Part shown: piece after piece, positions 32,156 to 44,948 of the stretch
How positions within the stretch are numbered: position 1 is the stretch's first letter
How the letters are laid out: each line of letters opens with the position of its first letter
NCBI GenBank assembly: GCA_037951105.1
Contig: JBAMJV010001821.1
Span: forward strand, 205,207 to 269,206
Source of the DNA: Echinarachnius parma
Lineage: Eukaryota > Echinodermata > Echinoidea > Clypeasteroida > Echinarachniidae
Reading direction: 5' to 3'
Length of the DNA: 64,000 bases
Position numbers and translations under genes: made by a program
Notes under the pieces: generated by a model
The model's input: only the letters and a program-made list of their open reading frames with translations
Databases searched by the model: none
Told to the model about the DNA's origin: nothing

Positions 32156-35100
32156 GTTGGTCACTTATATTACATTTATTTGCTGTAAATTATCAGAGAA
32201 ATATATACTATGGTTATCCTTTTCTGTATATTAATCTCATATGAATGTATGACTGATGTATATGGTAGTATATGTAAATTAAAGCTTGGTAAACTTTGGG
32301 ATAAGATTTTATGTAGTCCCATACGCAACTATTGACGTGTGTTTGCATCACCGAATTCGGTGACTTTGAAAGTTTGACTTGTCATGAGACATGACTTTTA
32401 GAAAATTAAATATTACTTATGGAAGTTATTGATCTTAACTAGGTAAGAGGAATATTTGATGTGACATGCAATCTGTAACATTAAATAATTAATGTTTAAA
32501 TTTTAATTGTTATAAAAACATTACTTTCTCTCTGCCGCAAATAAACTAAGTAGTAAGTAACACAAGTCAAAATTCAAATGCATGCCATTGCATTGGCATT
32601 GCCAAATTTCATGGCATTGAATGGCATTGCCAATCATTGTCACTGTCAATCATTGTCACTGTCGGCACTCGCAGGCGCGCCGATTCCATCCGAAAACACA
32701 ATGCATTGGGGGGGCAGAGCATTGTTCTCAAACGATGCTCGCCCCCGCAATGCATTGTGTTTTCGGATGGAATCGGCGCCGGTGGGCACTCGTCATGCTC
32801 AGCTCATGTTAATACTGGATTATTGCATTGGCATTGCCAAATGTACAGTAGTTATTTGTTATTTTTGCGTTTAGTTGCCCATTCGGGCAAGACACATTTT
32901 TGTGGCTCGAAGCAATTAAGCAGTGGGTTTGTGCTAATTTTGAGCATTGAATTTGAAGTTAGAAATAGAAATAATACCGCTGTTTAAAATTATAAAAAGG
33001 TCTACTCTACTGTGTGTGACTGTGAGATGGCCAATATCTGTCTGGGAAGATTTTATTATAGAATTCTGCTGATGCAATTGTGTTCTGCATTATGTGTGCT
33101 TAAATGTGCTAGCCACGATCATTATAATCATGCCAGTGCATGCCATATCGTTGTTTATCGCTAGTTATAAAATACACTTTGAATCAGTTTGATATCTAGA
33201 AGGAAAAAAATGCCCCATATCCTAGAAAATTAAAATGGTAAGTGAACATGTTTGACCATTATTTTATCATTTCCATTGAAACAAAATAGTCAGCCAGCAA
33301 TGTAAAGTGATGTTCATAATAATGAAATCAAGTACCAACACATTTCAAGAATGTAAAAACAAACATGTCTGAATGATAAGTGTTACATGTGTCAGGATTG
33401 AGTCAATTTCAACCATTTTAACCTTGCTAAAATGTCCTTGTTTTCTTTTCTTTGTTTCTCAATTTCTAGAGTGATCTAGACTCCGACATCTGGGATGATT
33501 CTGCCCTCATCAAGGCCTATGATAAGGCCATCAGTTCTGTCAAGGTTTGCACAACCATCTTTTTCTAACAAAAAGCGTACATATACATATATGGGAAATT
33601 CCAGTTATTAAAAAAAATCAAAATGTCAAGTTATAATTGGAAATAACGTTTTCATTCATTTTGTTTTCTTCAAATCATTAAACCATGCATCAGAAGGTAT
33701 AATTTGCTACATAAATTCTGACTTGCTTCCCAAGCATTCATTGAACTGATAAAGAGTAAATACCATTACGGCTAATAAACATACATTTTCTGTAGACCTC
33801 AACTTGTGTAAATAAAAGACGTCTGTGTCTCGGGGGGAACATGAAATGGGAGTACCTTGTCAAATTAAAAGGATAGTTGAGTTCTGGTAGAGAGAGTACA
33901 GTTTTAGTCAAACTGAATTTTAGTTACCAAAACCTACACCATTACATTACAAACTAATAATCATAACTCCACCATGCTCAAAGGCATAACAAAATTACAA
34001 ACTAATGAGTAAAAAGCCTGTTATCATTCAAAAAGTGCTGTTTAAACTATAGAGGGCGCTTTCAAAAAATGCATTTGTTTAAACCATTTTAAATAAAATG
34101 TTGTGCATGTGATGTTTTGTTGAAATAGTGATTAGATATAGAGATAATCAACAACTATCTAAAAAACCTCTTTTGAACATTTTTGAAAAGAGGAAGCATT
34201 TTAAAACAAATTTTAACGGCTGGTTCAAAATTATCGAATACTTGTGGGGCCCCACATTTATTACAAATGGGTTATGTTTATGGATATTTCAGCCGTTTCT
34301 GAACCGATTTTGATCAAATAAAGTTTATTCTGCCATTAAAATTGTATGTTCTTTCAAATTTGACACTCAGTTTTTCATTATCTCACACATTTTTGTTTTT
34401 GTGTAGCGCCCTCTCTACCAAAACTCAACTATCCCTTTAGCATAAAGCATAAAGCTGATCACCCAATTAAGGAGAGTTGTCATGAATTAATGTATGTTTC
34501 ATTGGTTAAACGGAGAATATGTAAAGACATAAACAACATTTGATGAAATCAATATTCATCTGGTTGTGCATTTGTTATCTTGTGAAGATGTAGACGTGGT
34601 AAATTCTATTATTCTTCTGCCAATGAGGTGACCACAGGGATGTTTCACAAAGATTCAAAGTTGAACTTAACTCTAATTTGGACCAAACTATTATGGAAAG
34701 CTGTTAGTTTCTTGGTAAAATTATTGATAGAGCCCTTTTTAAAAGGCGTATATTTTGATACAGTTACACTTATATTTGTTATTATCAAGGAACCTTGAAG
34801 TTATTGATATACTTAGTGTAGAAGTCTCAAATAATAATTTTGTATTTGTTTTGCTTTTGGATGTTTTATTTTAAGCCTACAAATGGCCTACCATAATTTT
34901 AAGTTGAACCTAATAAGTATCTTTGTGAAACACCCCCTGATGCATTTATTATGTTTTCGGGTTGTTGTTTTCTTTTGTTATATAGTTTCTATGAATTATT
35001 CAGCAACCCACAACAATTAAAATAATTCCCTTGTTAAATCCTAGATGGACTGGATTTTTGAGTTTATAATCTATTGTTACCGGTTGTTATCTTACTTTAT

Positions 35101-38100
35101 TTTCAGTTGTTATTGTTTTTAATTTTTATATGATTTTGGTTCCCTCTTTCCCAATTCATTCAACAAAGAAAATCATTATTCTCTTCTTAAATATATTTTT
35201 ATGTAACAGGGTATGACAAAGGGAGACAATGATGGCAAAGAAAGCAAGAACAAACATAAAAAGACGAAGAGAGGAGGTAGAAGGAAAAATAAGAAGCCAG
35301 CAATGCAGACGGTAGGTAAACTGTAAAATACATATCAATCAATATATGTTATATTACAGTAACTTCACCCATCCAAGATTATTTGATTTTGATTAATAAT
35401 ATGCATTAAAAGGTTAATATAAATGTTGTTATGTACTTTGAGAAGTGTGTGCTCAGTTGAAATTTAAATAAAAGCTTCTAATTATTTTAGAAACTTATTG
35501 AACTTTTTAAAAATAGATTTATAATCATGTCATTACTGGGCAAACCTAAGTGAAAGAAGCTGTATTGTGTAGTACTGGTGTGTTGATAATAAAAAAAAAC
35601 TAAAGTGTTTCATGAACCATCAATAAATACAACTTTTTAAAACTTCTCCTTCTTCGCTTGCAACAGAACTGGAAGAGGGGAGACCGCTGCAAGTCGGTGT
35701 TTACTGAAGATAAGCAGGTCTACAGTGCTGTTGTCCTGTCAGTGAATCACAGAAAAGGCAGCTGCATTGTGCAGTACTCTGGCTACGGTAATGAGGAGGA
35801 GAAAAGGCTGTCTGATCTTTTCTCCGAGTCGGAGGCAGAGAGTCAAAGCAACTCAGCAGCAGTACTAGAGGTTGGTCAATTCTTAATTTACTTTGTTAGG
35901 GAGAGTCATCTATCTTGAGATTTCTTACACTATTGTAATCCCTTGACTACGGGAAGCGGGTGGGCTATGTACAAAATGTACAAAGTTAGTGCCGCAGTGC
36001 ATGATAAAGATAATGTATGCTAAATGGGTTTGGCAAAGATGGCAGAGCGCCGCGTATGCGCGTTAAGGCGTGCTCGCGAACTACGCGATTGACTCGATGT
36101 ACAAACGTTTACGTGCGTAAATATTTGTACATACAAACCTTACATACATTAGCCAGCTGTGCTGGCAATCTCGTAATACATGTATAGTACCGATAAGTAT
36201 TGAACAAGCGCTAGAGTTCTCGTTCCTATACTTAGGGAAAACTATTTTTTTGCTCGAAACTGAGGTAATTCAAATATTTTGTTACTATATTTCCGTAAAT
36301 ATTGTTACATTAAAGTTTCATAAGCAGCCATATGCGTATCATATTGCATTTTGAATCGGTTACGCATCCGCACATCCATCAAAATATTGCCGATCCGATG
36401 TTTTGCCGATGTGGCCAAATATCGGCCCGATACGATGTCCGATCCGATTATCGGTTATGCCCTAGTTTTAACAGCTCATTACACAAAGCTTCCACTATAA
36501 AATTCCTCTATAAAATGACAATCTGCTTTACTTTAAAGGGTTAGTTGAGTTTTGGTATAGAGGGCGCTACACACAATAATTTTGTTGTGAGCTAATGAAA
36601 AACTGAGTGTCCAATTTGAAAGAGCAATTCAATTTAATATAATGACAGAATAAACTTTATTTGTCCGAAATCTGTTCAGAAATGGCTGAAATATCCATAA
36701 ACATAACCATAATTGGGCCATTCTTTGAAAAGTGAAACTTTTTCGGAAAAATTGAAGTTTTATTTTTCTGTAGTTTTGTTCCATTTTTGGAATGATCCAT
36801 GTGTAAAGTTTCATGAAATACATGATTTGAAGTTCAAAATGAAACTTTTTTTACTCATTTGCATAAATTTACATATTTCAATATTTTTCTAATAATCATA
36901 ATTCAGAAAATAATCAAGATATCAAAAGGATAATTAGCAAGCTCATTCTTCTCACTTTCCTGTACAGGTTGATACCAACTTTGTAAAAATTCAACCTTTC
37001 ATTCTTTTCTAAACCCGATATTATAAAATTCCCATTTTTCCATTCATATTGTACATGTCACACACGTGACCACCCCGAAATGTCACACACGTGACCAGAC
37101 GTTGCCACATAATTAAGTACTATAAAAAACAACGGTTTGATATAATTCTCATTCATTGCTATTGTTGTACTTACAAATGTATAGTACTTCTCTGGTAATA
37201 AGATGAACATTATAGCTATTCATATTTTAAAGAATTTTCCAAATGAAATTTAGTTATGAAAAAAGCGCTCCGTGTGAAGTCACACACGTGACCCATGCCA
37301 TTTGACCTCTGACATTGAGTTTACACGTAATCCTTATGAAATCTTTTGTGTTAAGTTTGAAAGACTACAACATATTCAAGTCACATATGAAGTAAAAATC
37401 ATTATAGTCTCATACTTACTGAAATATAAGCATCCCATTTCAAAATTTGTCATGTTTTGGGTCACACACGTGACCAAGAATGGCCCAATTAAAAATTGTG
37501 GGGCCCCACAATAATTTGATAATTTTGAACCAGTCGTTAACATTTTTTCTTTTAATGCTTCCTTTTTTGAAAAATTTACAAAATAGGTTTTTAAATAGTT
37601 CTTAATTATCTCTTTATCTACTCACTATTTCAACAAATGCACGATATCTTATTTAGAATGGTTGAAACCAATGAGTTTTTATAGAGCGCCCTCTTGAGTT
37701 GTAACGGTTTTTAAACTTTTTACTTAGTAATGAATTCATTTTGTATTCATTTAGTTTGTAATGTAATGGTGCAGGTTTTGGTTACTAAAATTCAGTTTGA
37801 CCTAAACTGTACTCTCTTTACCAAAACTATCCCTTTAATTTGATTTTCAGAATGGGTATGACTCCATGGAGTGGACTGATCATAGCCAGAGCCCGATGCA
37901 TCCGACCAGCGGCGGCACCAGAAAACGCATCCGCCCTCCTGGACCACCGCCACCACAGCACCCTTACCAACCTTCTTTCGGCCCTCCTCACCCCCACGGC
38001 CCACCACCTGTCAGGCATCCTGGCCCTTATGGTGCCTCATGGTACCCTGCTCCCCCTCCCATGCCACCCCCACCGCTACCCATGACCTCACCCGCCATGT

Positions 38101-38297
38101 CGCCTCTGCCATTCGCACCCTGGGGCTCTCCAAATCCACATGTAAGTATGAAAGTTCAACTGCTCTATTCATTAAACAAATGGATAGTGCTGTAACCGAT
38201 CATCGGATCGGCATGCCGATCACGATCCGATCATACATGATCGGACCATTTTTGCCGATTTCCGATCATGCAGAAAAAATCGGAAAATCGGATCGGC

Positions 38298-38350
<53 letters not shown>

Positions 38351-41300
38351 TTTTTTTTTTCTTTGGAAAATGATCCCAAAAAACATATTTTGGGAATATA
38401 AATGAATACCAAAGCAACATATATCCATATTAATAAGCCCAAGGTAATCTTGTATGGGTATGCTTTCATTTAAAACTGATTACCTCTCCTTTTACAAAAT
38501 TATTCGCGCCGATTTTGAGCTTAGTCCCATGTGTTTCTGAAAGGTTACGCCAAATTAATCACATGGGACTAAGCTCAAAATCGGCGTGAGTAATTTTGTA
38601 AAAGAAGAGGTAATCAGTTTGAAATGAAAGCATACCCGTACAAGATTACCTTGGGCTTATTAATATGGATATATGTTGCTTTGGTATTCATTTATATTCC
38701 CAAATTGTGATTTTTGGGGATCATTTTCCAAAGAAAAAAAAAACGAAAAAACAAATTTTTTAAAATTTTATTTATTTATTTTTTATAGCCGATCATCCGA
38801 TCCCGATCATCGATCCGATTTCGAAGATCGATAAAATTTTGCCGATCCGATCAAACGATCCGATCATCAAGGTCAGTTACAGCACTGCAAATGGATAGCC
38901 TTTCATAGTAAAGTTGTAAACTCTTAAAGGGTATACCGTATTGTCTACAGAGTTTTGAACCTGATTTGGTGAACACAACACAACACAAATATCTGAGTGC
39001 ATGCAATGGTGTAGGTATTACAGATACTAACCACCTTTTGCAAGCCACAGCTCAAAAGTTGCGACTATTGCCTGATTATTAACAAAAACGACTCAAGTTC
39101 CTGTAAAGGACTTTCCTCACTAGTTGATCAATAGATGTGAAAGAATATACTAGCAATGCACTAACATAAATGCATGTTAACAACCCTGGAGTTTATTAGT
39201 TGTTCATTGTTTCTTCTGCAATGCACTTTACTATATTGCCTGTTTCATTTTCTTTTACAATTATTCTTCGACAGATGTATCCGGGATGGGGAGCTGGCAC
39301 AGTGCCAGCTACAAGTCATCAAACACCCCCTGTAAGTGATTAAAGGATTCTTTAACTTTGTATGAATAGACCAAACTCACTTTATACATCATGAGCGGTT
39401 CTTTTTTTAAAAATCCTGGTGATCATTTCAACTGTCTACAAACTTATGTCAATGTTTTAGCTTTCCTTCGTTGGCGGAGGCATTATCTTTTCTGGTTGTC
39501 CGTCCGTACGTATGTCCGTCTGTCTCCGTACGTATGTCCGTCCGTCCGTTCGTCCGTCCATCCCGTTTTCGTTCTTGCGATATCTCAAGAACCGGTCAAC
39601 GGATCAATCTGAAACTTAGTATGAGTAATTGAGTACATTGGGGTGACAATGATCTGATTAGTTTTAAGGGGTCAAGGTCACATGGCTCATTATATATGCA
39701 AAAATAGCCTGTAATGGAAAAATCTCAAGAAATGAATGTCAGATTTCAATCAAACTTGGTATGTAAATGTATCTTAGGTAGCCTATGGATGTTCTTTTTG
39801 TACCTTCATCTTTTGTTAATCTCATGGTAGCTAACCAGTGATTGACAAATGATGTCACTGCAGGTCAACAATAGAATTTGCTCTGGAGGGTTTTTTAGGA
39901 GGTGGGGCTTAGCAACATGAAGACAAATAAATGATAACATGTTTAAAAATATACAAAACATATTTGGGTCAAACCGTTTACAAATATTGAATGTGTGCAC
40001 TAATACAGATGAACAGAGGTCAACATGTATTTGGGTTGCAGGGCCCCTTTAACCCTATATAGCCCGGGCTATTTTGAAAATGCCTAGCCCGGGGGGGGGC
40101 TAATTTGGCCCCCCCTTAAGATCTCGGCCGCGAAGCGGCCGTTCGCCGTGAAAATGTACATGCGTGTTTCGTGAAGTGTATAGAACACTATGGTAATTTT
40201 AATTTTTTGAAAAATGCATTAATTTGCATAATTATGGTAATTTATGCAAATAAGGTCATAAAATTCATATTTTTACCCATAAATCATATATTCTTCATAA
40301 TTAAACATTGGTTTTGACAACATATGTTCTTTAGACCATTTGGAATAATAATACAACAAACAAATTTGGAAGAGCTAGGTTCTTCCTTATGTTTTTGATT
40401 GTTTTTATAATTTCTTATGTATTTCTTTGTTTTTTTTAGCTGATGTATTTTATTGTTTTTGTTGTTATGCCTCCGCCAACGAAGTGGCCGGAGGCATTAT
40501 GTTTTCGGGTTGTCCGTCCGTCCGTCCGTCCGTCCGTCCGTCCGTCCGTCCGTACGTCCCGTTTTCGTTCTCGCGATATCTCAAGAACCAGTTGACGGAT
40601 CAATTTCAAACTTGGTATGAGTGTACATATTGGGATGACAATGATCTGATTAGATTTTAGGGGTCATGAGGTCAAAGGTCAAGGTCACAAGACTCAATAT
40701 ATATACAAAAATGCCTTGTTCTCGCGATATCTCTAGAACTGGTTGACGGATTAAATTCAAACTTGGTATTAGTGTAGATATTGGGGTGGCAATGATCTGA
40801 TTAGATTTTGGGGTTCATGAGGTCAAAGGTCAAGGTCACAGGACTCGATGTATGTGTAAAAAATCCTTGTTCTTGCGATATCTCAAGAACGGGTTGACGG
40901 ATTAAATTCAAACTTGGTATGAGTGTACATATCGGGGTGCCACTGATCTGATTAGATTTGGGGGGTCATGCGGTCAAAGGTCAAGGTCACAGGACTCAAT
41001 ATGTATGCGAAAATGGCTTGTAATTGTAAAATTTCAAGAACTAAATGTCAGATTTCAATCAAACTTGGTACCTGAATGTATCATAAAGAGTCAACGTAGC
41101 CATAAAATGTTGGGGTCATGAGGTTGAGGTCAAGGTCACGGGACTCATTATACATGCAAAAAAGCTTGTAATGCCAAAATCTCAAGAACTAAATGTCAGA
41201 TTTCAATCAAACTTGGTACCTGAATGTTTTTTAGGGAGCCATCAAAGATTAGGGTCATATGGTCAAGGTCACAGGACTCAAAATATATGAAAAATATTTA

Positions 41301-44300
41301 AAAAAATTAAATCAGTGCATGTTAATTTGGGCTTGATATTAAAATCGCGTGATAGCGGAGGCATAATTTTCAATTGCGCGCAATCGAAGATCCATCTAGT
41401 TTATTTTATTTCTAACGATAAATCAACTACTTTGAACCCCAAAACAAACACCTAAAATGTAAACAAGACCAAATTATCAATGATATATCTCTTTTTATGA
41501 AAACTGATATTTCCATATGTTTTGTACACAAATCACGAAATTTAGCGATTTTCGGGCTGACATGCATATACAAAAGGTCACGTGACTTCGTAACCCTAGG
41601 TCCGATTTTCGAAAATTTTATTTCAAAAGACCCAAAAGAAAAAAGTCATGAAATTTCACCGCAAGATATTATCGCGTTAAAAATTTATCGCGAAAAATGT
41701 TGAGGGGGGGCCATTTTATCCCCCGGGCTATATAGGGTTAATGGTGCACCTGGATGTAGCTATCTTTCCGAAGCGAAGCTGAGGAAAGATAGCTACATCC
41801 AGATCGCCGAGGAAGTGATAGTTTGCCATCGCCTGAAATCAAAAGGTGATTATTTGCTTTATATTCCACATCGGACTTCTTCTAGTTCTAGATATATTAC
41901 TTATTAGTATAGTCTACTGTTACTTTGTTACGAGGTTTGATCTACTTTAATAATGACAATGTTATTCCATGAAATTTCATATAGTTCCAAAGTTAACGGC
42001 GAAATGTAAACTCCAACGGCAACAGTTCAAAGGGTGAAAAGTCAACTCCAAAAGTGAAAACTTATTAGTATAGTCTACTGTTACTTTGTTACGAGGTTTG
42101 ATCTACTTACCAATAATGACAATGTTATTCCATGAAATTCCATATAGTTCCAAAGTTAACGGCGAAATGTAAACTCCAACGGCAACAGTTCAAAGGTTGA
42201 ACGGCGACCATTTTGTTCACTCAGAATGAAGTCATCAGCCTTCATGTCATGTCATGCAAAATGGGTCATAATGTCGATAAAAACTTTACGTTGTAGTCCA
42301 CAAGGAGAGTCCTGGTCTAGACTGTCTTGAATCGTGTTCATGTCGGCCTCACTGACAGGTATATGATGTTTTACATTGGCTTTCCCTTCTTCCTTGAGTT
42401 TCCGAATAACAGTTTTGAACACTCGACCAGATTTCGCAAAGTTGGTATCCTTGATAATGTCTATGTCTCGCAAATTCAAAAAATGTCTCTGCAGACCATA
42501 CCGCAAAGCTTGTAGAGATTTCTTACTGTATGACTCACCATTTCGCGATTTCACACCAGCATAAAATCTCCCCAACACTTGGTCTAGCGATTTCAAGTCC
42601 ATGTCAGACAGTTGGTCAAAATGTATGCTTCCAGCATCGCAATAATCTTGGAACATTTTCAGGCTGAACTTAAGTTGTCGCTTTGTATTTTTACTTTCAC
42701 TCTCCAGTAAAAACGTGTCCATTTCATCCTCATCCAAAAGCTCAAACCTTATGTTTGTGGCCGCCATTTTAGTAGAGTACACAGAACGAGCATGCAAACA
42801 GTGTATGTACGATACTACAACAGGGGCGTCGATCTGTTCGGAAAACACAATGCAATTGTTCACAAACAATGCTCGCCCCGGCCAATGCATTGTGTTTTCC
42901 TAACAGCTGATCGACGCCTCTGATGTACAGTGCATAGCGTATGCAGTGTACTACGTATACCGTATGCACAAAGAATACAATTAAATTTGTAATTCGCGCG
43001 CATAGAGTTATCGCGCAACTTATTGGTATTCAATTCAATGCAACCGCGGAGTGTAGATAGTACTTTTTATCTAGTGAGTGCAACGCACTTTCACCCAAGA
43101 TATCTACAGAGTGTAACGATGGGCGAAACTATATTTCATCACGTGATTAACTTTTGACCAATCGTAGAGCAAGATTCTTAGTATGTGGAATATAATGTCA
43201 GATATTGCCCAAAATGACATTTGAGACTTCATTCCTGTACCAAAATCATTGTAAGATATGTCCGAATGATGTGTGAAAGTTTCATTGAAATGAACACTGC
43301 TTTCCTGGTTAAAAAAGCGAAAATATGCGTCAGCTTTTACAACGAATTACTGTATGACGTTTATGAGGTTTATGACCGTTCATTAACGCTCTTGAGCTGA
43401 ATGATAGATATCGTCATACTAAAGGGGCATTTGAAAAAAATCTAACCCTATTTTGTTCTTCTCTTACCATAAGCTAAACAACACGGTAGAAGAGAAACGA
43501 GGAAGCTCCAAATAATTTTTGTGGAGTTAGACACTTTACAGGCATCCCTTTAATGTAGCAATACAATTTTGGGGTCATGAGTTCAAAGGTCAAGGTCACA
43601 GGACTCCATTTATATGCCAAAATAGCTCATAATTTTCTTAAGATCTGGTTAAAGGGTACCATCACCCAAAAATAAGATTCTCACAAATGAAAGGTAACAT
43701 CTTTAGTAGTCCATTCCATCAACAAGTTTAGAAAAATATGTTTCCAGAAAAAATTATATAATTGGAAAACGGATCACCATTCTAAAGCATGCATTCATGG
43801 GTCTGCATGTACGTAGACTACCTTTGTCCATCGTCCGTTTTTCATGACTACTAACAATAAAAAAAACAAAAAAACAATGTAGTTGGAAGAAAAGAAATGC
43901 CCACAAACTTTCATAATTCACCTTAATGCTGAAGTATTGCTCTATATGCATGGCTCAGAATTAGCAGTGGCCCAGTCGCTAATGGCCACCAGGAATTTAA
44001 TTTGGCCACTAATGTGCACTTAATGTGCAGGAATAATTGCAGTGTGTATAATTATGTTGACAGGGATAATAATAATAGTGTAAAGCGCTATGATCCCCAC
44101 GGGAATAGCGCTATATAAATAACCATTATTATTATTATTATTATTATTAGAAACTCTTGTATTGGACATCAACAGATAAAGATCTATAATATGGTGGAAG
44201 TCTATTGGGACGTTTCATTTTCGCCATCTGAGAGAAAACCTTTAGGGAATCTGTGTATATACGTATTGTTATATCATTAAATGTATATATATTTCAATTT

Positions 44301-44865
44301 GAAAGTAATAAAATAAAAGTCAATAAACAAAATCAAATCTCTTTCCTTACAGAGGATACCACCGATGCCATCCACGCCCCCTCACCCCCCTCTCCCAGAA
44401 GACGTGGCCGATATTGACAACGAGGCCCTCCACTCTATGCTGATGTCGTGGTACATGAGTGGCTACCACACTGGATACTATCAGGTTGGTTTAACTTTGT
44501 TTTCATTTGTGTTCCCATTAGGGCTGAGTCAAACCAGTTATATTGATATCCGGATATGAGCAGAGTAAAAACGGACGGATATCGGATTTATCCGAAATGT
44601 TTATAAAAAAAATCAATAAAAAAAAAATTAATTGGATTTATCCGAAATGTAAAAAAAAAAAAAAAAAAAAAAAACATGGAGCTTTGATTTTTTGGACTCA
44701 GCACTAGTTCCCATTGATGATAATGAAGATGATCATAGGTGCACATCCCCTCCTAAAAATATCAATTTAAGAGAAATTATTGTTAAAAGGGGCAGAAATC
44801 ACAAAAAAACAAAAACAAAAACAAAACAATAAATAACACTGCACATTTTGGGCCATGCTATGACA

Positions 44866-44948
<83 letters not shown>

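Noticed and set aside
41497..41703. 68-aa ORF near the P4 right end
   Set aside because: Similar low-complexity sequence occurs in the other G-tract TTAA MITEs in different frames. It is not coding.
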